From Methanomicrobiales archaeon (GTDB lineage Archaea > Halobacteriota > Methanomicrobia > Methanomicrobiales > Methanospirillaceae): 8,354 bases of DNA. Under the pieces are notes generated by a model that was not told the DNA's origin, ran no database searches, and worked only from the letters and a program-made list of their open reading frames with translations. Made by a program: the position numbers and the translations under genes. The stretch covers positions 1-8,354 of the forward strand of contig JADGNL010000185.1 in NCBI GenBank assembly GCA_017883495.1. Direction: 5' to 3'. The first letter of the stretch is position 1. The number at the start of each line of letters is the position of its first letter. Positions 1 to 6,910 of the stretch are shown here, one piece after another.

Positions 1-1
1 C

Positions 2-139
2 ACGCTCCCCGAGGACCTCGTCATCGCCGCGCCGACCCTGATCCGGCGGCTGCCGCTGCCGCTCCGGCGGGTCATCGGCGACATGACGCAGAAGGAGAAG
101 GTGCTGGTCGGGCTCGACCTGATCCCCAGAACGCAGTGA
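2..139 (+). CDS. C-terminal end of an unrecognised protein (5' partial)
   Basis: An open frame enters from the left edge and ends at TGA 137-139, giving the last 45 residues of a protein that begins outside the window. The tail is basic and leucine/proline-rich (it contains LIRRLPLPLRRVIGDM and ends GLDLIPRTQ). I see no catalytic motif, membrane segment or repeat in this piece and do not recognise the family. Codons favour G or C in third position, as in the genes downstream, which supports real coding. Only 22 bases separate its stop from the ATG of kinase 1, so the two are probably on one transcript. Its function cannot be told from this fragment. Confidence 0.6.
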   Translation, partial: TLPEDLVIAAPTLIRRLPLPLRRVIGDMTQKEKVLVGLDLIPRTQ

Positions 140-150
140 ATATCGTGGAC

Positions 151-154
151 GGAG
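151..154 (+). promoter_or_regulatory. Ribosome binding site deciding the kinase 1 start
   Basis: GGAG lies 7 bases before the ATG at 162 and only 4 before the overlapping in-frame GTG at 159. The spacing favours the ATG. No TATA-like box sits at a suitable distance upstream, so translation probably starts from a message that also carries the preceding gene. Confidence 0.5.
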
Positions 155-161
155 CCGCGTG

Positions 162-2105
162 ATGCCGGACGTGGAAGCGCTCGAGCGGGAGAACGAGGAG
201 CTGCGGTCCCGGATCAGGGAACTCGAGGAGACCCTCGATGCGATCCGTTCCGGAGAGGTCGACGCGATCGTCGTCTCACGGGGGGAGTCGAGCCAGGTGT
301 ACGCGCTCGAGGGCGCGGACCACCCGTACCGCGTCCTGGTCGAGAACATCCAGGAGGGCGCCCTCACCCTGACCACGACGGGGATGGTCCTGTACGCCAA
401 CGCCGCGTTCGCCGCGATGCAGGGCCTGCCGGTCTCGGCCATCCTGGGAACGTCGCTGCGCGACCATATCGCCCCCCGGGACCGGGCGCACTTCGACGCA
501 CTCCTCGATTCTTCCGGCATCGGCGCGCGCCGGGGCGAGATGAGCATCTGCAGCGGCACGGCCTCGATCCCCGTGCAGGTCTCGCTGACTCCGCTCGAGA
601 TGAACGACGAGACGAGGATCAGCGTCGTGGTCACCGATCGCCGGCAGGACTACGGCCGCCTCCGCCTGCTCGCGCGGATGCTCAACTCCGTCGCGGACGC
701 GGTCACGGCCGTTGACCCCGGGGGGACGGTCATCTACTGGAACGAGGCGGCGGAGCGGCTGTACGGCAGGCCGGCCTCCGAGATGGTCGGCCGAACGCTC
801 GCCGACGTGGTCGAGCCCGGGATACCGGCGGTGGACGAGCGCCGGGACTTCGAGGAGCTGGCCGCCGGCGAGACCTGGTGCGGGGAGTACGAGGCCCGCA
901 ACCGGGACGGCCGCTCCTTTCCCGTGCTGGCGACCAGGGCGCCGGTCTACGACGAGGACGGGAAGCTCCTCGCGGTCATCGGAACGAGCCGGGATATCGG
1001 CGAACGGAAGCGGGCCGAGGAGACGCTGCGCGAGAGCGAGGAGCGGTTCCGTGCGCTGTACGAGAACAGCCGGGACGCGATCATCCTCACGGATCCACTG
1101 GACGGCGGGCGGATCGTCGCCGCGAACCCGGCGGCCTGCCGGATGCTGGGCTGGACCGAGGAGGAGCTCGTCGGCCGGGGCAGGGAGGTGATGTTCGACC
1201 CTGCCGACCCCGGGGTCGTCGCGCTCGTGCAGGAACGGGGCCGCTCCGGGGCTGCACAGGCCGAGCTCATGTACCGGCGCCGGGACGGCAGCACCTTCCC
1301 CGGGGAGGTCAGCACCGCGCTCTTCACGGACAGCAGCGGCGACGTTCGGGCCGTCGCGATCGTCCGCGACGTGGCCGAGCGGAAAGAGGCGGAGGCCTTT
1401 CTCCATGAGTATGCCGAACGGCTGCAAACGAGCAACGAGGAGCTGCAGCGCTTTGCGTACGTGGCGAGCCACGACCTGCAGGAGCCGCTTCGATCGATCG
1501 TCAGCTTCAGCCAGCTCCTCGAGCGCCGGTACAAAGGCCAGCTCGATGCGGACGCCGACGAGTTCATCGGCTTCATCGTCGATGGTGGCAACCGGATGCA
1601 GCGCCTGATCCGGGACCTCCTGCAGGTCTCGCGGATCGAGACGGGGGCGAAGCCCCCTTCGCCGACGGACGCGGGCGCGGTGGTCTCCGGCGCGCTCCGC
1701 GCGCTCGACAATCCGATCCGCGAGTCGGGAGCGACCGTGACCGTCGAGGCGCTGCCCGTGGTGATGGCCGACGCATCACAGGTCGAACAGGTCTTCGTGA
1801 ACCTGATAGGGAACGCGATCAAGTACGGCCGTGACGGCGTCCCGCCCGAGATCGCGGTCTCCGCGAGGAAGGCGGGGTCGATGGTCGAGTTCGCGGTGGC
1901 GGACAACGGGATCGGGATCGAGGCGGAGTACTTCGGCCGGATCTTCGAGATGTTCCGCCGGCTCCACACCCACGACGAGTACGAGGGCACCGGCATCGGG
2001 CTTGCCGTCGTCAAGAAGATCGTCGAGCGCCACGGCGGCAGGGTCCGGGTGGAGTCGAGGCCGGGCGAGGGCTCGACCTTCTTCTTCACCCTGCCGGCCG
2101 CATGA
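162..2105 (+). CDS. Kinase 1: soluble triple-PAS sensor histidine kinase
   Basis: A 647-residue cytosolic sensor kinase expected to autophosphorylate a histidine in response to ligand or redox cues sensed by PAS domains. A coiled coil (residues about 4-34, heptad-like ENEELRSRIRELEE) leads into a segment containing GEVDAIVV, a common opening in methanogen PAS kinases. PAS domains follow at about 56-162, 168-285 and 293-410; the last two end in the usual RDIGERKRAE and RDVAERKEAE linkers. HisKA has SHDLQEPLR with acceptor His437. HATPase_c shows the N box (Asn547, Asn551), G1 DNGIGI (581-586), F box IFEMF (594-598) and G2 GTGIGL (609-614), so the ATP site looks complete. There is no membrane segment, HAMP or receiver. 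The start is ATG 162, with GTG 159 as alternative. The signal and the partner regulator cannot be read from sequence. Confidence 0.95.
   Translation: MPDVEALERENEELRSRIRELEETLDAIRSGEVDAIVVSRGESSQVYALEGADHPYRVLVENIQEGALTLTTTGMVLYANAAFAAMQGLPVSAILGTSLRDHIAPRDRAHFDALLDSSGIGARRGEMSICSGTASIPVQVSLTPLEMNDETRISVVVTDRRQDYGRLRLLARMLNSVADAVTAVDPGGTVIYWNEAAERLYGRPASEMVGRTLADVVEPGIPAVDERRDFEELAAGETWCGEYEARNRDGRSFPVLATRAPVYDEDGKLLAVIGTSRDIGERKRAEETLRESEERFRALYENSRDAIILTDPLDGGRIVAANPAACRMLGWTEEELVGRGREVMFDPADPGVVALVQERGRSGAAQAELMYRRRDGSTFPGEVSTALFTDSSGDVRAVAIVRDVAERKEAEAFLHEYAERLQTSNEELQRFAYVASHDLQEPLRSIVSFSQLLERRYKGQLDADADEFIGFIVDGGNRMQRLIRDLLQVSRIETGAKPPSPTDAGAVVSGALRALDNPIRESGATVTVEALPVVMADASQVEQVFVNLIGNAIKYGRDGVPPEIAVSARKAGSMVEFAVADNGIGIEAEYFGRIFEMFRRLHTHDEYEGTGIGLAVVKKIVERHGGRVRVESRPGEGSTFFFTLPAA
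1431..2105 (+). repeat. Duplicated kinase-core block, copy 1
   Basis: This block codes for the 224-residue HisKA-HATPase_c core of kinase 1, from SNEELQRF to the terminal TLPAA. It aligns without gaps to copies 2 and 3 and to the visible part of copy 4. A 35-base stretch at 1455-1489, over the H box, is identical in copies 1, 2 and 3. Confidence 0.8.
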
Positions 2106-2124
2106 GAAGCCGCCCGGGTGAATG

Positions 2125-2132
2125 TTTTATTA
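2125..2132 (+). promoter_or_regulatory. TATA box for kinase 2
   Basis: TTTTATTA is an AT-rich island in very GC-rich surroundings, 20 bases after the kinase 1 stop. In archaea transcription starts roughly 25 bases past such a box, here near 2155, just before an in-frame ATG at 2158. The open frame can be extended back to an ATG at 2122, but that would place the box inside the coding region. Confidence 0.5.
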
Positions 2133-2157
2133 CCGGTCGAGCCGTCAGATCTCCTCG

Positions 2158-3474
2158 ATGCCCAGGCAGGGGCATGGATGCGCAATGGGCCGTTCCCGAT
2201 CGGCATCACGCCCGGATACGCCGGAAGAGCACGACGAGGTGAACCGGCGGATCGCCGAGCTCGAGGCCGAGGTTGCGGCCCTGCAGCGCAGCAACGACGA
2301 GCCGGCGCAGCAGGAGGGCCCGTGCACCCTCGACCGGTCGGCGCTGGAGGAGAGCCGGCGGCACCTCGTGGCGATCGTCCAGGGGTCGCCCGTGCCGACG
2401 TTCATGATCGGCCGGGACCATCGCATCATCCTCTGGAACCACGCGCTCGAGGTGTACAGCGGCATCCGCGCCCCCGACGTCGTCGGGAAGGCAGAGGCGT
2501 GGCGGGCCTTCTACGAGACCCCGCGCCCGACCCTCGCGGATCTCATCGTCGATGACATCGTCGACCAGATCCCCCGGTGGTACGGCCCGGAGCATGCTCC
2601 GTCCGCGCTCGTCGAGGGCGCGTACGAGGTCACGGCCTTATTCCCGCACATGAAGAAAGGGACATGGCTCTTCTTCACGGCCGCCCCGGTCCGCGACGCG
2701 GCAGGAGCGGTCATCGGGTCCGTGGAGACCCTGCAGGACGTCACCGAGCGGAAACTGGCCGAGGAGGCCCGGCAGCGGTATGCCGAGCGCCTCGAGCACT
2801 CCAACGAGGAGCTCGAGCGGTTCGCGTACGTGGCGAGCCACGACCTGCAGGAGCCGCTGCGATCGATCGTCGGCTTCAGCCAGCTCCTCGAGCGCCGGTA
2901 CAGAGGCCGGCTCGACCAGGACGCCGACGAGTACATCCAGTTCATCGTCGAGGGCGGCACCCGGATGCAGACGCTGATCCAGGACCTCCTCGCCTATTCG
3001 CGGGTCGAGACCGCCGCCCGGCTCCTCGAGCCGACGGACGCAGGCGAGGTCGTGGGCGCCGTGGTGCGCTCGATGGACGCGGCGCTCGCGGAGGCTGGCG
3101 CGACGGTCGAGGTCGGCGAGATGCCCCGGGTCATGGCCGACGCGGTGCAGCTCGAGCGGGTCTTCTCGAACCTGATCGGCAATGCGGTCAAGTACCGCCG
3201 GCCGGACGCACCACTCGAGGTCGCGATAGCGGCGCGGCGCACGGACGGCATGGTCGAGTTCGCGGTGGCCGACAACGGGATCGGGATCGAGCCCGAGTAC
3301 CACGATCGGATCTTCGAGATGTTCCGCCGCCTCCACACCAGGGACCAGTACAGCGGCACCGGCATCGGGCTCGCGGTCGTCAAGAAGATCGTGGAGCGGC
3401 ACGGCGGCAGGGTCCGGGTCGAGTCGACGCCGGGCGAGGGCTCGACCTTCTTCTTCACCCTCCCGGCCGCGTGA
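2158..3474 (+). CDS. Kinase 2: soluble single-PAS sensor histidine kinase
   Basis: A cytosolic histidine kinase of 438 residues from ATG 2158. In-frame starts at ATG 2122, ATG 2185 and GTG 2239 are also possible; 2158 is chosen because the TATA box at 2125 would put the transcript start just before it. A basic, probably disordered N-terminus and a short coiled coil (about 26-46) precede one PAS domain (about 62-198). This PAS has the marks of a distinct subfamily: WNHALE, RPTLADLIVDD, GAYE, WLFFTAAPVRD and ETLQDVTERK. HisKA follows with SHDLQEPLR (acceptor His228), then HATPase_c with N box Asn338/Asn342, G1 DNGIGI (372-377), IFEMF (385-389) and G2 GTGIGL (400-405). All catalytic motifs are present. 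The kinase half is colinear with kinases 1 and 3. No membrane segment or receiver is seen. Identity as a histidine kinase is very sure; the exact start is not. Confidence 0.93.
   Translation: MPRQGHGCAMGRSRSASRPDTPEEHDEVNRRIAELEAEVAALQRSNDEPAQQEGPCTLDRSALEESRRHLVAIVQGSPVPTFMIGRDHRIILWNHALEVYSGIRAPDVVGKAEAWRAFYETPRPTLADLIVDDIVDQIPRWYGPEHAPSALVEGAYEVTALFPHMKKGTWLFFTAAPVRDAAGAVIGSVETLQDVTERKLAEEARQRYAERLEHSNEELERFAYVASHDLQEPLRSIVGFSQLLERRYRGRLDQDADEYIQFIVEGGTRMQTLIQDLLAYSRVETAARLLEPTDAGEVVGAVVRSMDAALAEAGATVEVGEMPRVMADAVQLERVFSNLIGNAVKYRRPDAPLEVAIAARRTDGMVEFAVADNGIGIEPEYHDRIFEMFRRLHTRDQYSGTGIGLAVVKKIVERHGGRVRVESTPGEGSTFFFTLPAA
2800..3474 (+). repeat. Duplicated kinase-core block, copy 2
   Basis: Core of kinase 2, 224 residues. 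By hand count 57 of the first 71 residues match copy 1. The last 39 bases (3436-3474) are identical to the end of copy 3; copy 1 differs there at two positions. Confidence 0.8.
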
Positions 3475-3572
3475 CCCCGGATGGCATCGCACCGACGGGC
3501 GTCGGCCCCGGATCCCGCGCGTCGCCGGCCCGATGCCCCGAAGAACCCGGACTGCGCCGAAGGTCCGGCCCC

Positions 3573-3605
3573 GTCCCGGTCGGGCGATGGCGGCCCGTTC
3601 GGGAC
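3573..3605 (+). other. Strong two-part hairpin between kinases 2 and 3
   Basis: GTCCCG (3573-3578) pairs with CGGGAC (3600-3605), and inside it CGGGC (3581-3585) pairs with GCCCG (3593-3597) around a 7-base loop; a 2x2 internal loop separates the stems. Two smaller hairpins lie upstream in the same gap: CCGAC/GTCGG (3492-3505) and CCGGAC/GTCCGG (3547-3568). No T-run follows, so a classic intrinsic terminator is not supported. It could be a 3' end structure for kinase 2 or a binding site upstream of the kinase 3 promoter. GC-rich sequence makes chance hairpins common. Confidence 0.35.
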
Positions 3606-3630
3606 GTTGACGGATGCACGAACCCCATGC

Positions 3631-3636
3631 TTTTAT
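3631..3636 (+). promoter_or_regulatory. TATA box for kinase 3
   Basis: TTTTAT stands out in the GC-rich gap, 39 bases before the GTG at 3670. The predicted transcript start near 3660 leaves a leader of about 10 bases. This argues against the upstream in-frame ATG at 3481, whose extra 63 codons would contain the box, the hairpins and no recognisable domain. Confidence 0.55.
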
Positions 3637-3669
3637 GAGAAGCCCGGGGTATCATCTAGAGATATCGCC

Positions 3670-6375
3670 GTGAACTGTGACGTGCCGGGCGCCCCGATCG
3701 TTGCCGCCATCCGCCAGCCCGCCTTCCTCTACGGCCCCGACGGGACGATCCTCGCCGCGAACGAACCGGCCGAGGCCCTGGCCGGGCGCTCGCTCGCCGG
3801 GTGCTCCGCCGCGGACGTCGTCCGCCTCGGCCGCGTGCGCCGCCCGGACGGCACCCCGCTCGACCCCGGCAGGCTGCCGGCCTCGCGGGCGCTGGCGGGC
3901 GAGGAGGTGACCGAGCAGCCGGCCGTGATCACGGCCGCGGACGGCCGGGAACTGCACGTCCTGGTCTCCGCCTCGCCGATCCGGGAAGGCGGCCGCGTCG
4001 TCGGGGCGCTCTGCGTCTGGCAGGACGTCACCGAGCGCACGAACGCGGAAGAGACGCTGGAGGAAGAGCGCGGACGACTGCAGGCGGTTCTCGACGGCAT
4101 GACCGATGCGTACTACGTCTACGACCGGGAATGGCGGTTCGTGGAGATCAACCAGCACGCCGCGGACTACTTCGGCCGGCCGCGGGAGGAGCTCCTGGGG
4201 CGCACTGTCTGGGAACTCTACCCGCATACCGTGGGAGGCCCGACCTGGACCGAGTACCATCGCGCCGTGGCCGAGGGCGTGCCGGTCCATTTCGAGACCG
4301 CGTCCGGCGTCGGCCCGCGCTTCTTCGAGGTCCATGCCTATCCCCGGCCGGACGGGCTGACGGTCTACGTGCGCGACATCACCGGGCGCAAACGGGCCGG
4401 GGAGGCGCTCCGGGAGCGGGAGCAGCAGCTCGACCTGGCCCTGGAGGGAGCGGGCGCGGGGATGTGGGTCCGCGATCTCGACCGCGGCTGGATCGCCTCG
4501 CCGCAGATGAACGCGCTCTTCGGCCTTCCCCGCGACGCGCCTCCCCTCCGGGAGGAGGAGTTCCCCGCGTTCATCCACCCCGACGACCTGCCGGCCCTCG
4601 GAGAAGCGTGGCTCGCCGCGCTGGAGGGCGGCTCGAGCTACAGCCGGGAGTACCGCGTCGTCTGGCCGGACGGGAGCGTGCACTGGCTCGGCTCCGAGGG
4701 CAGGACGGTCGCGGACTGCGGCGGCACGCCCCGGTTCATCGGCGTCACGTACGATGTCACCGGGCGAAAACGGGCGGAGGGGGCGCTGCGGAGGAGCGAG
4801 GCGCGGCAGGCCCTGCTCGCGGAGGTCGGCGGGCGCCTGCTCGCGGCCTGGGAGCCGCAGGCGGTCGTGGACGACCTCTGCCGCCGGGCCCTCGCGGTCC
4901 TCGACTGCGACGTCTTCTTCAACTACCTCGCGGACGAGGCCTCGGGCCGGCTCGTGCTGAACGCGTACGGCGGCATCCCCCCCGGGGAGGCCGCGCGGAT
5001 CCGCCGGCTCGACCTCGGCACGGCCGTCTGCGGCTGCGCCGCGCGCGACGGCTGCCGGATCGTGGCCGAGGCGATCCCCGAGAACCCCGACCCGCGAACG
5101 GAGCTCGTGGCGGGGTTCGGCGTCCGGGCGTACGCCTGCCACCCCCTCCTCGTCGGGGGGCGGTCCATCGGCACGCTCTCGTTCGGCACCCGCACCCGCG
5201 ACCGCTTCGCCGACGACGAGCTCGCGACCATGCGGGCGATCGCCGACCTGATCGCGGTCGCGATGCAGCGGATCGCGGACCGCGACGCCCTCCGCGCGAG
5301 CGAGGAGCGGCTCCGGCTCGCGCAGGAGAGCGCGGGGCTCGGGAGCTGGGACCACGACCTGGTCTCGGACCGGGTGACCCTCTCGCCCATGTTCCTCGGG
5401 CGGTACGGGATGACGGCGAAGGCGGTCGCGTGCTACGAGGACTGGGACCGGCTGATCCACCCCGGCGACCGCGAACGGGTCGAGGCCGGGAGGCGGGCCG
5501 CCCTCCCCGCCGGCCAGCCCCTGGACTTCGACTTCAGGGTGGTCCTTCCCTCCGGCGACGAACGGTGGGTCCAGTTCAGGGGCCGGGGGTCCGCGAACGG
5601 GCCCGGCGGCCACGGGCGCGTGCTCGGGGTCGTCCTGGACGTGACGGCCCGCAAGCAGGCCGAGATCGCCCTGGAGCGCAACGCCGCCGACCTCCGGGCC
5701 AGCAACGAGGAGCTGCAGCGGTTCGCGTACGTGGCGAGCCACGACCTGCAGGAGCCGCTGCGGTCGATCGTCAGCTTCTCCCAGCTCCTCAAGCGCCGGT
5801 ACGGAGGGAAGCTCGACGCCGACGCGGACGACTACATCGGGTTCATCGTCGACGGCGGCATGAGGATGCAGGCCCTGATCCAGGACCTTCTCCAGTTCTC
5901 GCGGATCGAGACGCAGGCCCGGACGCCCGTGCCGGCCGACGCGGGCGCCGCGGTCCGGAGCGCCCTGCGCACGCTCGAGGCGTCGGCCCGCGAGGGCGGG
6001 AGCACGGTGACGGTCGACCCGCTTCCGACCGTGATGGCCGATCCGGCGCAGCTGGAGCTGGTCTTCGCGAACCTGATCGGCAACGCGATCAAGTACCGCC
6101 GGCCCGACGAGCCCCTCCTGGTCCGCGTCGGGGCGAGGAGGACGGACGGCTTCTGGGAGTTCTCGGTGAGCGACAACGGGATCGGGATCGAGCCCGAGTA
6201 CTTCGACCGGATCTTCGAGATGTTCCGCCGGCTCCACACGCACGACAAGTACGACGGCACCGGGATCGGCCTGGCCGTCGTGAAGCGGATCGTGGAGCGG
6301 CACGGCGGGGCCGTCCGCGTGGAGTCGACCCCCGGCGAGGGCTCGACCTTCTTCTTCACCCTCCCGGCCGCGTGA
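3670..6375 (+). CDS. Kinase 3: soluble PAS/GAF multi-sensor histidine kinase
   Basis: The largest kinase here, 901 residues from GTG 3670 (GTG 3682 also possible; ATG 3481 is open but unlikely). Domains in order: PAS1 about 14-127, PAS2 134-243, PAS3 253-370 of the PAS_3 type (FIHPDDL, WPDGSVHWL), GAF 378-535, PAS4 542-664 also PAS_3-like (LIHPGDRERV), HisKA with SHDLQEPLR (acceptor His691), and HATPase_c with N box Asn801/Asn805, G1 DNGIGI (835-840), IFEMF (848-852) and G2 GTGIGL (863-868). The GAF domain is rich in cysteine (Cys404, 413, 454, 456, 462, 490), including VCGCAARDGC and ACHPLL; a redox, metal or haem ligand is possible but unproven. No membrane segment, HAMP or receiver is seen. 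PAS1 resembles PAS1 of kinase 4. The HEAT-repeat gene starts 60 bases downstream. Role: cytosolic integrator of several cues; target unknown. Confidence 0.94.
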   Translation: MNCDVPGAPIVAAIRQPAFLYGPDGTILAANEPAEALAGRSLAGCSAADVVRLGRVRRPDGTPLDPGRLPASRALAGEEVTEQPAVITAADGRELHVLVSASPIREGGRVVGALCVWQDVTERTNAEETLEEERGRLQAVLDGMTDAYYVYDREWRFVEINQHAADYFGRPREELLGRTVWELYPHTVGGPTWTEYHRAVAEGVPVHFETASGVGPRFFEVHAYPRPDGLTVYVRDITGRKRAGEALREREQQLDLALEGAGAGMWVRDLDRGWIASPQMNALFGLPRDAPPLREEEFPAFIHPDDLPALGEAWLAALEGGSSYSREYRVVWPDGSVHWLGSEGRTVADCGGTPRFIGVTYDVTGRKRAEGALRRSEARQALLAEVGGRLLAAWEPQAVVDDLCRRALAVLDCDVFFNYLADEASGRLVLNAYGGIPPGEAARIRRLDLGTAVCGCAARDGCRIVAEAIPENPDPRTELVAGFGVRAYACHPLLVGGRSIGTLSFGTRTRDRFADDELATMRAIADLIAVAMQRIADRDALRASEERLRLAQESAGLGSWDHDLVSDRVTLSPMFLGRYGMTAKAVACYEDWDRLIHPGDRERVEAGRRAALPAGQPLDFDFRVVLPSGDERWVQFRGRGSANGPGGHGRVLGVVLDVTARKQAEIALERNAADLRASNEELQRFAYVASHDLQEPLRSIVSFSQLLKRRYGGKLDADADDYIGFIVDGGMRMQALIQDLLQFSRIETQARTPVPADAGAAVRSALRTLEASAREGGSTVTVDPLPTVMADPAQLELVFANLIGNAIKYRRPDEPLLVRVGARRTDGFWEFSVSDNGIGIEPEYFDRIFEMFRRLHTHDKYDGTGIGLAVVKRIVERHGGAVRVESTPGEGSTFFFTLPAA
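3709..4032 (+). repeat. Duplicated PAS1 block, kinase 3 copy
   Basis: Codes for 108 residues from IRQPAFLYG to VWQDVT. It aligns without gaps to 6944-7267 in kinase 4, with about 71 of 108 residues identical by hand count, including AEALAGRSLAGCSAADV. Confidence 0.7.
5701..6375 (+). repeat. Duplicated kinase-core block, copy 3
   Basis: Core of kinase 3, again 224 residues without gaps. The H-box stretch 5725-5759 is identical in DNA to 1455-1489 and 2824-2858, and the end 6337-6375 is identical to 3436-3474. Confidence 0.8.
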
Positions 6376-6402
6376 GGCGCCGGCCATCCCCGACCGCAAC
6401 CA

Positions 6403-6406
6403 TTTA
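6403..6406 (+). promoter_or_regulatory. Weak TATA-like box before the HEAT-repeat gene
   Basis: CATTTAG contains TTTA in an otherwise GC-rich 60-base gap, 33 bases before ATG 6436, the same spacing as at kinase 2. It lacks the TTTAT core of the other boxes. Read-through from kinase 3 is an equally good source of transcript. Confidence 0.3.
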
Positions 6407-6435
6407 GTGCGATCCGCTCCCTCTCCGGCGCAGGA

Positions 6436-6810
6436 ATGTCGAACCGCTCCATCCCGGATCCTCTCCGTCCTGTCCGGCCCCGCCTCCCGGCGGAAGCCCG
6501 GCAGACGTCCCTGCCGTACCTGATGAGCCTGTTGACCCACGACGACCCCCTGACCCGGCGGCGGGCCGCCGCCGCCCTGGGGCGGGCGGAGGACCCCCTC
6601 GCCCTCGACTCCCTGATCATGGCGCTCCACGACGGGGACCGCCTCGTGCAGCAGAGCGCGATCGGGGCGCTCGGCGCGATCGGCGACGCCCGGGCGATCC
6701 CGCCGCTCCGGCAGCTCCACCCCCGCGTCGACCGCCGGCTCCAGGCCGCGATCGAGGAGGCGCAGCGCGACATCGCCGCGGGGCGGTCGGGGGAGCGCTT
6801 CCCGTTCTGA
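6436..6810 (+). CDS. Small HEAT-repeat protein
   Basis: A 124-residue soluble protein made largely of HEAT/PBS-lyase-like helical repeats. Repeat 1 spans about residues 26-56 (DDPLTRRRAAAALGRAEDPLA) in outline, repeat 2 about 57-90 (DGDRLVQQSAIGALGAIGDA in outline), and a third partial helix pair covers about 88-114. The pattern D-x-D-x-x-x-x-x-x-A-h-x-A-L-G-x-h-x-D-x-x-A is clear in both full repeats. Such repeats form curved solenoids that bind other proteins; no enzyme active site is seen, and two to three repeats are too few for most catalytic relatives. A proline/arginine-rich leader (1-25) precedes the repeats. AGGA lies directly before the ATG at 6436, closer than a normal ribosome site. 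Placed between two kinase genes, it may be an adaptor for them, which is inference only. Confidence 0.85.
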   Translation: MSNRSIPDPLRPVRPRLPAEARQTSLPYLMSLLTHDDPLTRRRAAAALGRAEDPLALDSLIMALHDGDRLVQQSAIGALGAIGDARAIPPLRQLHPRVDRRLQAAIEEAQRDIAAGRSGERFPF

Positions 6811-6817
6811 CCCGGCC

Positions 6818-6840
6818 GGGATTCCTCCTCGCGGGAACCC
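6818..6840 (+). terminator. Possible 3' stem-loop after the HEAT-repeat gene
   Basis: GGGATTCC (6818-6825) pairs with GGGAACCC (6833-6840) around a 7-base loop, with one A-A mismatch and one T-G wobble. It begins 7 bases after the stop codon, next to a perfect palindrome CCCGGCCGGG (6811-6820). No T-run follows, so a role in ending or stabilising the transcript is only suggested by position. Confidence 0.25.
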
Positions 6841-6856
6841 GGCGCCGACCAGATCC

Positions 6857-6861
6857 TTTAT
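6857..6861 (+). promoter_or_regulatory. TATA box for kinase 4
   Basis: TTTAT within CCTTTATCTC sits in GC-rich sequence 54 bases before ATG 6911. The predicted transcript start falls near 6885, just after an A-run (about 6876-6882), giving a leader of about 25 bases. A clear purine-rich ribosome site close to the ATG is not visible. Confidence 0.5.
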
Positions 6862-6910
6862 CTCTCTCCCGGTGGAAAAAAACCGCATTCCAGGCCGCCA
6901 GTGCTCCGTC

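Noticed and set aside
3481..3669. 63-codon N-terminal extension of kinase 3 from ATG 3481
   Set aside because: It has no homology-like pattern, would encode the TATA box and hairpins, and the kinase 4 paralogue starts just before the shared PAS domain.
5128..5154. Cys-His in ACHPLL of the kinase 3 GAF domain as a phytochrome bilin attachment site
   Set aside because: The phytochrome Cys-His lies in another part of the GAF fold, and kinase 3 has no PHY domain following the GAF domain.
3801..6407. Long + strand open frame in a second frame inside kinase 3
   Set aside because: Extremely Arg/Pro/Gly-rich product without domains, fully overlapping a gene with clear PAS, GAF and kinase motifs; a product of low stop frequency in GC-rich DNA.
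6811..6910. Possible small RNA or riboswitch in the gap before kinase 4
   Set aside because: Only a short imperfect stem-loop and a TATA box are visible; no conserved riboswitch or tRNA pattern is recognisable.
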